A stretch of DNA of 64,000 nucleotides from positions 24,786-88,785 of the forward strand of contig NZ_BCTO01000048.1 in the NCBI RefSeq assembly GCF_001571325.1, read 5' to 3'. This DNA comes from Delftia tsuruhatensis NBRC 16741 (GTDB lineage: Bacteria > Pseudomonadota > Gammaproteobacteria > Burkholderiales > Burkholderiaceae_C). The notes beneath the pieces were generated by a model that had not been told where the DNA came from, ran no database searches, and saw only the letters and a program-made list of their open reading frames with translations. The position numbers and the translations under genes are program-made. Positions 50,774 through 59,770 of this stretch are shown piece by piece. Positions within the stretch are counted from its first letter, which is position 1. The number at the start of each line of letters is the position of its first letter.

Positions 50774-50973
50774 GGCTCGATGCCCTGTGGGCGACGGGGA
50801 ATCTCCCGCATGTCCGGTGCGGAGCCTCCCAGCGCGGCCAGACGCTTGGCCGCCTGAACTCTCACGAAAGTCTTGATGGCTTCGCGAAACAGGTCGGCCT
50901 TGTCCATTTCTGGCTCCGCCAGCTCCAGCGCTTCCTCGTACAAGGCGTCGTCGATGGTGACCGTGGTTCTCAT
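50770..50973 (-). CDS. vapB: VapB-type antitoxin
   Basis: A 67 aa protein with a ribbon-helix-helix N-terminus (MRTTVTIDDALYEEALELA, then DKADLFREAIKTFV) followed by a helical toxin-binding tail (AAKRLAALGGSAPDM). ATG 50973 chosen because the RHH strand MRTTVTID starts there. ATGA overlap with vapC. Confidence 0.92.
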   Translation of the reverse strand: MRTTVTIDDALYEEALELAEPEMDKADLFREAIKTFVRVQAAKRLAALGGSAPDMREIPRRPQGIEP

Positions 50974-50983
50974 GGCAGGCCTC

Positions 50984-51018
50984 ATTGCATCAATGTTGAA
51001 GCAAGTTTGCATCCAATG
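50984..51018. promoter_or_regulatory. Direct repeats upstream of vapBC
   Basis: ATTGCATCAATG (50984-50995) and TTTGCATCCAATG (51006-51018) are near-identical direct repeats 22 bp apart, 11-45 bp before the vapB start. This is about two helical turns, which suits cooperative RHH binding and autoregulation. Confidence 0.5.
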
Positions 51019-51123
51019 GCGCATCCCTGCAAGTGAGCCGCGCGGGATGGCACCGGCTTTGCCTGGATGGTGTTTTTAGTCTATTGGTTGTACCATGCAA
51101 CTAAATTTCGAAGGAACATCGCC

Positions 51124-51936
51124 ATGGACATGCAGCAGCGTCAGTTGGAACTGGCCGGCCCCCTGCCGGCCCTTGCACCATCGGGGCGGCTCCGAGGGCG
51201 TGTCTGCCTGGTGGTGGGTGCCACCAGCGGCATAGGCCGGGCCACCGCCTTGCGCATGGCCGAGGAGGGCGCCGCCGCCGTGGTGGTCACGGGGCGCCGC
51301 CGTGAGCTGGGCCTGGAGCTGGAGCAGGAAATCCGGCAGCGGGGGGCGGACGGCCTTTTCCTGGCCTGCGATGCAACGCGGCAGGAGGACATGGCAGCGG
51401 TGGTGGAGCAGGCCGTGGCGCGCTTCGGGCGGCTGGACGCGGCCTTCAACAATGCGGGCTTCCAGGAGCGGCGTGCCGCGCTGGCCGAGCAGGATGACGC
51501 GGTCTTCTCCCAGGTCTTCGACACGAATGTGCGTGCGGTCTTCCACGCCATGCGCCATGAACTGGCGGCCATGCTGGCCGCGGGCGGCGGCACCATCGTG
51601 AACAACACCAGCGTCAGCGGCATACGCAATCCCAACCCGGGCCTGTCGCTGTACGGCGCCTCCAAGGCGGCGGCCCTGTCGCTGACCCGCGCCGCCGCCA
51701 TGGAGTACGCGCCGCGCGGCATCCGCATCAATGCCGTTGCCCCTGGCCGCGTGGTCACGGACATGATGCTGGGCTCAGGCATTGCCGACATGCATGCCGT
51801 GGCGGCGGGCCTGCCGCTGCGGCGCATGGGCCATCCGCAGGAGGTGGCCACGGCCGTCGTCTGGCTGATGTCGGACGAGGCGGCCTTTGTGGTCGGGCAC
51901 TGCCTGGCGACCGACGGCGGCTTCCTGGCCGGATGA
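51124..51936 (+). CDS. SDR-family oxidoreductase
   Basis: A 270 aa classical short-chain dehydrogenase. Cofactor motif VGATSGIGRATA, the NNAG motif (FNNAGFQ), catalytic Ser in NNTSVSGIRN, YxxxK as YGASKAAALS, and AVAPGRVVTDMM. TGRRRE after the second strand suggests NADP(H). ATG 51124 has AAGGA upstream. An imperfect inverted repeat TTGGTTG-taccatg-CAACTAA (51084-51104) sits in its AT-rich promoter. Substrate unknown. Confidence 0.92.
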   Translation: MDMQQRQLELAGPLPALAPSGRLRGRVCLVVGATSGIGRATALRMAEEGAAAVVVTGRRRELGLELEQEIRQRGADGLFLACDATRQEDMAAVVEQAVARFGRLDAAFNNAGFQERRAALAEQDDAVFSQVFDTNVRAVFHAMRHELAAMLAAGGGTIVNNTSVSGIRNPNPGLSLYGASKAAALSLTRAAAMEYAPRGIRINAVAPGRVVTDMMLGSGIADMHAVAAGLPLRRMGHPQEVATAVVWLMSDEAAFVVGHCLATDGGFLAG

Positions 51937-51985
51937 GCCTGCCCGGGGCAAGTCCGTTGCGCGAAGTGAGCACTACCGGGTTTGA

Positions 51986-52009
51986 TATGATGACTGTATA
52001 AAGATACAG
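51986..52009 (+). promoter_or_regulatory. LexA (SOS) box and -10 element of the FAN1-helicase operon
   Basis: CTGTATAAAGATACAG at 51994-52009 fits the LexA consensus CTGT-N8-ACAG exactly. TATGAT at 51986-51991 is a good -10 directly before it, so LexA would block the start of transcription. The FAN1 start codon is 37 bp downstream. Confidence 0.85.
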
Positions 52010-52045
52010 TTTTCGAGCGGCCTGGCTGCCCGATCTGCCAGGCCC

Positions 52046-53722
52046 ATGCTCCCTCCCCACCGCTTCTACTACCTGCACAACTTCCAGCGCGCGCTGGACT
52101 GGATTGGCCAGCGTTACGGCGATCTGCTGGACGCGCCCGAGCAGGCATTCCTCACCCGTTTCACGCAGCTGCCCCAGCCCTCGCAGGCGCTGATGGTGCG
52201 TTTGCTGATGCGGCGCGGGCCCTGGTTTCGGGCCGGCAAGCTGGTGTACGAAGAGATTCCCGCCATTGCCGACGCGGCCGCGCCCCTGCTGGAGCTGGGC
52301 TGGCTGGACGCGGACCACCCCATGGCGCTGGAGGAGCTGTTTGCGCTGCACACCAAGCCCGAGCTGCTGCAGCTGTTCGCAGGCGCACCCGTTCACTCAG
52401 GCCTGCGCAAGGCCGAGCTTTTGCAGGCCCTGCAGCCCCTGCATGAGGCACCCAGGCCCTATGCGCAATGGCAGCCCCAGGGCGTCGCAGCCGGCGAAGC
52501 CGCCTGGCGCGTGATGGTGGGTGCGCTGTGCGAGCGCTTTCGGCTGATGTTCTTCGGCAATCTCTACCAGGACTGGTCGGAATTCGTGCTGGCCGACCTG
52601 GGCGTGTTCCGCTACGAGGCCGTGGCCTTCGATGCGGCGTCACGGGCCTTCCAGTCGCGTGACGATGTCGATGGCTACCTGGCCCTGCAGGCCTGCCGCG
52701 CGGCGCTGGATGAGGGCGTGGAGATCGATGCGCTGCTGCAGCAGGTGGCCGGCTGCGCCAGCGGCAATGCCTGGCTGGAGCAGCGCCGCGCCAAGGTGCT
52801 GCTGCGCATAGGCCAGGCCTGCGAGCGCATGCAGGACTGGGAGCGTGCCGAGCAGGCCTATGCGCAAAGCCGCTACCCCGGCGCCCGCCACCGGCGCATG
52901 CGTGTGTACGAGCGCATGGAGCGCTTTGCCGATGCCATGGCGCTGGCCCAGGCCGCCCAGGCCCAGCCCGAGAGCGACGAGGAACTGCAGCGCGTGGCGC
53001 GCATGCTGCCGCGCCTGCGCCGCAGCCTGGGGCAGGGCGCACGCGGGCGTGCGGCGGCGCTGGCGCCCGTGGTGGCGCAGATGCGCATGGACGTGGAGCT
53101 GGAGCTGCCGGCCCGGCCCGCATCGGTCGAATACGTGCTGCGCGACCACTGGCACAGCGACGCCGCGCCCGTGTTCTACGTGGAGAACGCGCTCATCAAC
53201 TCGCTGTTCGGCCTGCTGTGCTGGCCGGCCATCTTCGCGCCGCTGCCGGGCGCTTTCTTCCACCCGTTCCAGAGCGGCCCGGCCGACCTGTCCGCGCCCG
53301 ACTTCGTGCAGCGCCGCGCAGCCTTGTTCGAGGAATGCCTGGCGCATCTGGACGATGGCAGCTGGCGCGAGGTCATCGTGCAGCGCCATGCCGACAAGCA
53401 GGGCCTGCAGTCGCCCTTCGTGTTCTGGGGCACGCTGAGCGCGCCCCTGCTGGCGCTGGCGCTGGACTGCATTCCGGCCGCCCACCTCAAGCTGTTCTTT
53501 GCGCGGCTGCTGCGTGACGTGCAGGCCAACCGCACGGGCTTTCCCGATCTGGTGCGTTTCTGGCCGGCCGAGCGCCGCTACGAACTGGTCGAGGCCAAAG
53601 CCCCCGGCGACAAGCTGCAGGACAACCAGATCCGCTGGCTGCAGTACTGTGCCGAGCACGGCATTCCCGTGCGCGTGTGCCATGTCCAGTGGCGCGGCCA
53701 GCCGCTGGGAGAGGCCGCGTGA
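52046..53722 (+). CDS. FAN1-family VRR-NUC endonuclease
   Basis: Structure-specific nuclease related to eukaryotic FAN1, which unhooks DNA interstrand cross-links. The 558 aa product has an N-terminal HTH/SAP-like DNA-binding region (LLMRRGPWFRAGKLVYEEI), a helical TPR-like middle (YAQSRYPGARHRRMRVYERM) and a C-terminal VRR-NUC domain: RTGFPDLVRFWP with the PD motif, YELVEAKAPGDKLQDNQIRW with the E-x-K motif, then the late helix. The length fits Pseudomonas FAN1. GTGA overlap with the helicase gene. No strong Shine-Dalgarno before the ATG. Confidence 0.92.
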   Translation: MLPPHRFYYLHNFQRALDWIGQRYGDLLDAPEQAFLTRFTQLPQPSQALMVRLLMRRGPWFRAGKLVYEEIPAIADAAAPLLELGWLDADHPMALEELFALHTKPELLQLFAGAPVHSGLRKAELLQALQPLHEAPRPYAQWQPQGVAAGEAAWRVMVGALCERFRLMFFGNLYQDWSEFVLADLGVFRYEAVAFDAASRAFQSRDDVDGYLALQACRAALDEGVEIDALLQQVAGCASGNAWLEQRRAKVLLRIGQACERMQDWERAEQAYAQSRYPGARHRRMRVYERMERFADAMALAQAAQAQPESDEELQRVARMLPRLRRSLGQGARGRAAALAPVVAQMRMDVELELPARPASVEYVLRDHWHSDAAPVFYVENALINSLFGLLCWPAIFAPLPGAFFHPFQSGPADLSAPDFVQRRAALFEECLAHLDDGSWREVIVQRHADKQGLQSPFVFWGTLSAPLLALALDCIPAAHLKLFFARLLRDVQANRTGFPDLVRFWPAERRYELVEAKAPGDKLQDNQIRWLQYCAEHGIPVRVCHVQWRGQPLGEAA

Positions 53723-56037
53723 GCTACACCGTGGCCGTGCGCGCGCTGTGCGAGTTCACGGCGCGCGCGGGCGACCTGGACCTTCGCTTCACGCCCGCGC
53801 CCAGCGCGCTGGAGGGCATGGCCGGCCACAGCCTGGTGCAGTCGCGCAGGGGCAAGGACTACGAGACCGAGATCAGCCTGGCCGGTGAGTACGGCGACCT
53901 GCGCGTGCGCGGCCGCGCCGACGGCTTCGACGCCGGGGCTGGCCAGCTCGAGGAAATCAAGACCTACCGCGGCCAGATCGAGGGCGTGCGCGCCCACCAC
54001 CGCGCCCTGCACTGGGCCCAGGCGCGCATCTACGCCCATCTGCTGTGCCAGGCGCGCGGCCTGCAGCGGCTGCGCGTGGCCCTGGTGTATTTCAACGTGG
54101 GCAACTCGGAGGAAACCGTGCTGGTGCAGGAGGAAGACGCGGCCACGCTGCGCGCCTTCTTCGAGCAGCAATGCGCGCTGTTCCTGGACTGGGCGCGCAG
54201 CGAGGCCGCCCACCGCACGGCGCGCGAGGCGGCGCTGGCCGCGCTGCGCTTTCCCATGCAGGGCTTTCGCGCGGGCCAGCGCGAGCTGGCCGTGGCCGTC
54301 TACCGCGTGGCGCGCGCGCAGCAGGGTGGCCAGTGCCTGATGGCGCAGGCGCCCACGGGCATCGGCAAGACGCTGGGCACCATCTTCCCCATGCTCAAGG
54401 CCATGCCGGACCAGGGCCTGGACAGGCTGTTCTTCCTCACGGCCAAGGGCACGGGCCATGGCCTGGCGCTGCAGGCGCTGGCCAGCGTGAACCGGCAGAT
54501 TGCCGAGCAGCACCAGCCAACGCCGCCCGCGCCACCCGCAAGGCTGCGCGTGCTCGCCATCCTGGCGCGCGACAAGGCCTGCGAGCATCCCGACAAGGCC
54601 TGCCACGGCGACTCCTGCCCGCTGGCGCGCGGCTTCTTCGACCGGCTGCCCGCCGCGCGCGCCGCTGCGCTGCAGCAGGCGCCCTGGGACCCGCCTGCCG
54701 TGCGTGCCGTCGCCCTGGCGCACGACATCTGCCCCTACTACCTGGCCCAGGAACTGGTGCGCTGGAGCGACGTGGTCGTGGCCGACTACCACTACTTCTA
54801 CGACAGCGCCGCCATGCTGTACGCGCTCACCCAGGCCCAGCAATGGAAGGTGGGCGTGCTGGTGGACGAGGCCCACAACCTGCTCGAGCGCGCGCGCCGC
54901 ATGTACACGGCCGAGCTGTCGCAGTTCGCCCTGGCGGCCGCCCGCAAGTCGGCCACCGGTGCCGTGCGCAAGGCGCTGGACCGGCTCAGCCGCAGCTGGA
55001 GCGCGCTGAACAGGGAACAGACCGCCAGCTACCAGGCCCATGAGGAAGTGCCCGCAGGCCTGCTGGGCGCCGTGCAGCGCGCCGTGGCGGCCATCGCCGA
55101 CGCCAATGCCGACAGCCCCATGCTGCCCGGCGACCCGGTGCTGGATTTCTACTGGGAGGCGCTGCAGTTCATGGCGCTGGCCGAGCAGTTCGGCGGCCAT
55201 GCGCTGTTCGATGTCCACCTGCTGCCCGGGCGCTCAGGCCCCCGTCGCACGCCGGCCTCCACGCTGTGCATACGCTGCGTGGTGCCCGCGCCCCACCTGG
55301 CGGCACGCCATGCGGCGGCCCATGCCTCGGTTCTGTTCTCGGGCACGCTGAGCCCGCCGCACTTCTACCGCGACATCCTGGGCCTGCCCGAAGGCACGCA
55401 CTGGCTGGAGGCCGACTCGCCCTTCCAGGCCGACCAGCTCGATGTGCAGGTGGCCGGCCACATCTCCACGCGCTACCGCGACCGCGACCGTTCGCTGCGG
55501 CCCATCGCCGACCTCGTGGCCGCGCAGTACGCGCGCCGGCCCGGCAACTACCTGTGCTTTTTCAGCAGCTTCGACTACCTGCAGCGCGTGGCCGAATGCC
55601 TGCAGCGCGCCCATCCCGATCTGCCGGTCTGGCTGCAGACCCCGTCCATGGACGAGGAGGGCCGCGCGGCCTTCCTGGCCCGCTTCACCGAAGCCGGGCA
55701 GGGCGTGGGCTTTGCCGTGCTGGGCGGGGCGTTCTCCGAGGGCGTGGACCTGCCCGGCGAGCGCCTCATCGGCGCCTTCGTGGCCACGCTGGGCCTGCCC
55801 CAGGTCAATCCCGTGAACGAAGAGATGAAGCGCGCCATGGAACGCCAGTTCGGCGCGGACAAGGGCTATGACTACAGCTACCTCTACCCGGGCCTGCGCA
55901 AGGTGGTCCAGGCCGCAGGCCGCGTCATCCGCAGCGAGCACGACCGCGGCGTGGTCTTTCTCATCGACGACCGCTATCGGCGCGGCGAGGTGCAGGCGCT
56001 GCTGCCGCGCTGGTGGCGGGTGGAGGGCATGCGATGA
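53719..56037 (+). CDS. XPD/DinG-type Fe-S DNA helicase with N-terminal nuclease-like domain
   Basis: A 772 aa superfamily 2 helicase. The N-terminal about 200 residues hold a PD-(D/E)xK-like core (VRGRADGFDAG, then EEIKTYRG near residues 78-84). Walker A is QAPTGIGKT at about 212-219, four Cys of the Fe-S domain lie in KACEHPDKACHGDSC and DICPYY, the DEAH box is VDEAHNL at about 383, and motif V-VI is GGAFSEGVDLPGE and QAAGRVIRSEHDRG. GTG start by GTGA overlap with the FAN1 gene. The pair is placed under the SOS box, so a joint role in cross-link or replication-fork repair is likely. Confidence 0.92.
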   Translation: MSYTVAVRALCEFTARAGDLDLRFTPAPSALEGMAGHSLVQSRRGKDYETEISLAGEYGDLRVRGRADGFDAGAGQLEEIKTYRGQIEGVRAHHRALHWAQARIYAHLLCQARGLQRLRVALVYFNVGNSEETVLVQEEDAATLRAFFEQQCALFLDWARSEAAHRTAREAALAALRFPMQGFRAGQRELAVAVYRVARAQQGGQCLMAQAPTGIGKTLGTIFPMLKAMPDQGLDRLFFLTAKGTGHGLALQALASVNRQIAEQHQPTPPAPPARLRVLAILARDKACEHPDKACHGDSCPLARGFFDRLPAARAAALQQAPWDPPAVRAVALAHDICPYYLAQELVRWSDVVVADYHYFYDSAAMLYALTQAQQWKVGVLVDEAHNLLERARRMYTAELSQFALAAARKSATGAVRKALDRLSRSWSALNREQTASYQAHEEVPAGLLGAVQRAVAAIADANADSPMLPGDPVLDFYWEALQFMALAEQFGGHALFDVHLLPGRSGPRRTPASTLCIRCVVPAPHLAARHAAAHASVLFSGTLSPPHFYRDILGLPEGTHWLEADSPFQADQLDVQVAGHISTRYRDRDRSLRPIADLVAAQYARRPGNYLCFFSSFDYLQRVAECLQRAHPDLPVWLQTPSMDEEGRAAFLARFTEAGQGVGFAVLGGAFSEGVDLPGERLIGAFVATLGLPQVNPVNEEMKRAMERQFGADKGYDYSYLYPGLRKVVQAAGRVIRSEHDRGVVFLIDDRYRRGEVQALLPRWWRVEGMR

Positions 56038-56116
56038 TCCGGGGCCGCACCAGTCCGCGACTGCCATCCCATCCCCATCCAGTCCCCCATCCCGCCCCCA
56101 TCCAGGAGCCTTCCGA
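56038..56116 (+). other. C-rich leader before the TonB-C gene
   Basis: The coding strand carries a run of CCCATCC-like units (about 56064-56104) with almost no purine pairs. No promoter seen. A strong CAGGAG site ends the run, so the following gene is well placed for translation. Confidence 0.4.
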
Positions 56117-56470
56117 ATGCCCCGCATGCGCTGCGCCATCCTTGCATTGACCCTGGGCCTGCTGGCCGGTGGCCCGGCTGCGGCAGGCGTGGTGCAGCCT
56201 GTGCCCGACAGGCAGGCCAGCGAGAACAAGATGCCGGCCTATCCCAAGGAAGCCAGGCGGCTGGAGCAGGAAGGCAAGGTGGTGCTGCGGGTTCTGGTGG
56301 GCGCCAGCGGAAAGGCACTGGCCGTGGATGTGGCAGACAGCAGCGGCTATCCTCTGCTCGACCAGGAGGCGCTGGACGCCGTGCGGACGTGGCGCTTTGT
56401 CCCCGGCACGCGCGACGGCGTGCCGGACAGCATGTGGACGCGCGTGCCCGTCACCTTCCTGCTGAAATAG
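56117..56470 (+). CDS. Secreted TonB C-terminal-domain protein
   Basis: A 117 aa protein. A signal peptide (residues 1-23, ending AAA) is followed directly by a TonB C-terminal domain: MPAYPKEARRLEQEGKVVLRVLV, then VADSSGYPLLDQEALDAVRTW (within the limit: SSGYPLLDQEALDAVRTW) and WRFVPGTRDG. There is no Pro-rich spacer, and the hydrophobic N-terminus looks cleavable rather than an anchor, so it is not a full TonB. It may act as a free periplasmic adaptor. CAGGAG precedes the ATG. Confidence 0.85.
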   Translation: MPRMRCAILALTLGLLAGGPAAAGVVQPVPDRQASENKMPAYPKEARRLEQEGKVVLRVLVGASGKALAVDVADSSGYPLLDQEALDAVRTWRFVPGTRDGVPDSMWTRVPVTFLLK

Positions 56471-56536
56471 CGGCATGCCGGTGGTGGCAGGTGTGTACCC
56501 GGTGCGTGCCCTGCGCAGCGACACAAGGAGCATTCC

Positions 56537-56926
<390 letters not shown>

Positions 56927-56959
56927 GCGGGGCCTGCGGCCCCTGCGGCCCTTGCGCGC

Positions 56960-58744
56960 TCAGTCCCTGGCGGTGGGCTTGTCGTGCCGGGGCGGATCGA
57001 TGCGCTCGATATTGCCCAGCAGCAGCGCGCGGCCCGCAAAGGTGCCGCCGGCGGTCTCCAGCGCAAAGCGCTCGGTGTCGCGGCCGCGCACTTCGGACTC
57101 CAGCGTCCGGGCCTCGTCCTCGGTGGCGCCCAGGGCCAGCACGGCGTGGCGGCCCATGAGCAGGGCGGACTCGAAGCTCTCGCGCACGACATGGTCGGCG
57201 TCCTTCTGGATGAGCTCCAGCGCGTGCTCGCGGTCATAGGCGCGCACGATGAGGCGGGCGTGCGGGCATTCGTGGCGCACGTTCTCCACGATGCGCGTGG
57301 CGGCGGCCTTGCTGTCCACGCAGACCAGGATGGCGCTGGCATGGCTGGCGCCGGCCGCATGCAGGATGTCGGCGCGCGCGCCGTCGCCGAAGTAGACCTT
57401 GAAGCCGTAGGGCTCGGCGTTGCGGATCACGTCGGGGTCGTTGTCGATGATGGACAGCCTGGCCCCATGCGCCAGCGGCCCCTGGCTGGCGATCTGGCCC
57501 ACGCGGCCGAAGCCGATGACCAGCACGTTGCCGCGCAGGTCCTGCGGCGCCTCCACGCCGTCCAGCGACACGGCCTGGGCGCCGGCCAGGCGCTTGTGCA
57601 GCAGCACCACCAGCGGCGTGATGGCCATGGACAGCACGACGATGGCCGTCATGTTGGCATGCACCTCGGGGCTGAGCACCTTGAGCTTGAGCGCCTCGGC
57701 AAACAGCACGAAGGCGAACTCCCCGCCCTGGGCCATGAGGATGGCGCGGTCCAGCGCATCGGCATGGCTGCTGCGTGCCACGCGGGCCACGGCGTAGATG
57801 CACAGCGCCTTGCCCAGCATCAGCGCCACCACGCCCATGCCCACGATGCGCCAGTTCAGCGCCACCACCTCCAGGTTCAGCGCCATGCCCACGCCCAGGA
57901 AGAACAGGCCCAGCAGCAGGCCGCGGAAGGGCTCCACATCGGCCTCCAGCTGGTGGCGGAACGAGGATTCGGACAGCAGCACGCCCGCCACAAAGGCGCC
58001 CATGGCCATGGACAGGCCGCCCATCTCCATCAGCAGGGCGGCGCCCAGCACCACCAGCAGCGCGGCGGCCGTCATCACCTCGCGCGCCTTGGCCTTGGCC
58101 AGGATGCGGAACAGCGGGTTCAGCAGCCACAGGCCCGCGCCCACCAGCGCGCCCAGCGACAGCAGGGCCACGCCCGCGCGTTGCCACAGGGGCGAGGTGG
58201 CCACGGGCGCCGCATCGGCCGGCGCCAGAAAGGCCACGGCGGCCAGCAGCGGCACGATGAGCAGGTCCTCGAACAGCAGGATGGAGACGATGCGCTGGCC
58301 GCGCGGCGCCAGGATGTCGCCCCGCTCGGCCAGCACCTGCATGACGATGGCCGTGGAGGTCAGCACGAAGCCCGCGCCGCTCACGAAGGCCACCTGCCAC
58401 GGAAAGCCGAAGGCCATGCCCACGCCCGTGAGCAGCAGCGCGCACACCACCACCTGCAGGCTGCCCAGCCCGAAGATCTGGCCGCGCAGGTCCCACAGGT
58501 GCGAAGGCTTCATCTCCAGCCCGATGACGAAGAGGAACATCACCACGCCCAGCTCGGCCACGTGCAATATGGTCTGCGCGTCCGTCACCAGGCCCAGCCC
58601 GTAGGGGCCTATGGCCAGCCCGGCGGCCAGGTAGCCGAGCACGGCGCCCAGGCCCAGCCGCTTGAACAGCGGCACGGCCACCACGGCGGCCCCCAGCAGC
58701 GTGACGATTCCTACGAGCTGGCTTGCATTGCCTTCAGCGGCCAT
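56960..58744 (-). CDS. Kef-type K+/H+ antiporter with RCK domain
   Basis: A 594 aa CPA2 transporter. The N-terminal about 385 residues hold the Na/H-exchanger domain (LGYLAAGLAIGPYGLGL, FVIGLEMKPSHLWDLR, STAIVMQVLAERGD, LLFEDLLIVPLLA, AQGGEFAFVL). From about residue 400 is an RCK/TrkA-N domain with GFGRVGQIAS as NAD(H) site, and GARADILHAAGA. This fits KefB/KefC-type potassium efflux gated by thiol or nucleotide signals. ATG 58744 has AAAGGAAA, which directly abuts a (GTGC)8 repeat. An upstream in-frame ATG at 58834 would read through the repeat. Confidence 0.93.
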   Translation of the reverse strand: MAAEGNASQLVGIVTLLGAAVVAVPLFKRLGLGAVLGYLAAGLAIGPYGLGLVTDAQTILHVAELGVVMFLFVIGLEMKPSHLWDLRGQIFGLGSLQVVVCALLLTGVGMAFGFPWQVAFVSGAGFVLTSTAIVMQVLAERGDILAPRGQRIVSILLFEDLLIVPLLAAVAFLAPADAAPVATSPLWQRAGVALLSLGALVGAGLWLLNPLFRILAKAKAREVMTAAALLVVLGAALLMEMGGLSMAMGAFVAGVLLSESSFRHQLEADVEPFRGLLLGLFFLGVGMALNLEVVALNWRIVGMGVVALMLGKALCIYAVARVARSSHADALDRAILMAQGGEFAFVLFAEALKLKVLSPEVHANMTAIVVLSMAITPLVVLLHKRLAGAQAVSLDGVEAPQDLRGNVLVIGFGRVGQIASQGPLAHGARLSIIDNDPDVIRNAEPYGFKVYFGDGARADILHAAGASHASAILVCVDSKAAATRIVENVRHECPHARLIVRAYDREHALELIQKDADHVVRESFESALLMGRHAVLALGATEDEARTLESEVRGRDTERFALETAGGTFAGRALLLGNIERIDPPRHDKPTARD

Positions 58745-58758
58745 GTTGTGTTTCCTTT

Positions 58759-58791
<33 letters not shown>

Positions 58792-58903
58792 GCAAGGCGG
58801 ATTTCCATCCGCGAATTTGCGCGCAGGATAGCAAAGCCCGGTCCTGTGTAGAATCGCGCCCCCTCTGTGCCCCCCCTCTGCGCTTACCTCACCGCCCAGC
58901 GCC

Positions 58904-59764
58904 ATGCCCCAGATCCTCGTCCACGACCTCCGCAAGACCTACCGCATCCATGAGCGCGACCCCGGCGTGATGGGCGCGCTGCGCGCGCTGGTGCATCCGC
59001 GCCATCGCACGGTGCAGGCGCTGGATGGCGTGTCGTTCGCACTGGAGCGCGGCGAGCTGCTGGGCTTCATCGGCCCCAACGGCGCGGGCAAGTCCACCAC
59101 CATCAAGATCCTGTCGGGCATCCTGCGGCCCGATGGCGGGCGCGTGGAGGTGGACGGGCGCGACCCCTTCGCCGACCGCCAGCGCCATGTGGGCCGCATC
59201 GGCGTGGTCTTCGGGCAGCGCTCGCAGCTGTGGTGGGACCTGCCCGTGGGCGATGGCTTCAACCTGCTGCGCGACCTGTACCGCGTCGATCCCGCACGCT
59301 ACGGGCGCACGCGCGACGAGCTGGTGGCGCTGCTGAACCTGGAGCGCGTGCTGGACCAGCCCGTGCGCCAGCTGTCCCTGGGCCAGCGCATGCGCGCCGA
59401 GATCGCCGCGGCCCTGCTGCACGAGCCCGAGATCCTGTTCCTGGACGAGCCCACCATCGGCCTGGACGCACCCTCCAAGCTGGCCGTGCGCGAGTTCGTG
59501 CTGCGCGCCAACCGCGAGCGCGGCACCACGGTGCTGCTGACCACGCATGACATGCACGACATCGAGGCGCTGGCGCGGCGCGTGATCGTCATCGGCCATG
59601 GCCGCGTGCTGGCCGACTGCGCGGTCGATGCGCTGCGCGCCCAGGTGGTGGCAGCGCAGGGCGAGGGGCGTGGAGGTGGTGATGGCGAAGGCAATGGAGA
59701 AGACATGGCCATCGAGGCCGTGATCGCCCGCTTCTACGCCATGCACGGAGCGGCCGAAGGCTGA
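58904..59764 (+). CDS. ABC-2-type exporter ATPase (COG4586 type)
   Basis: A 286 aa ATPase. Walker A GPNGAGKSTTIKILSGIL, FGQRSQLWWDLPV after the Q-loop, signature LSLGQRMRAEIAAALLH (LSxGQ form), Walker B ILFLDEPTIGLD, H-loop TTHDMHDIEAL. FGQRSQLWWDLP is typical of the uncharacterised exporter group that pairs with COG4587 and COG3694 permeases, which follow here. A Gly-rich insert (GEGRGGGDGEGNGED) near residue 250 is unusual. Confidence 0.92.
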   Translation: MPQILVHDLRKTYRIHERDPGVMGALRALVHPRHRTVQALDGVSFALERGELLGFIGPNGAGKSTTIKILSGILRPDGGRVEVDGRDPFADRQRHVGRIGVVFGQRSQLWWDLPVGDGFNLLRDLYRVDPARYGRTRDELVALLNLERVLDQPVRQLSLGQRMRAEIAAALLHEPEILFLDEPTIGLDAPSKLAVREFVLRANRERGTTVLLTTHDMHDIEALARRVIVIGHGRVLADCAVDALRAQVVAAQGEGRGGGDGEGNGEDMAIEAVIARFYAMHGAAEG

Positions 59765-59770
59765 GCCGGC

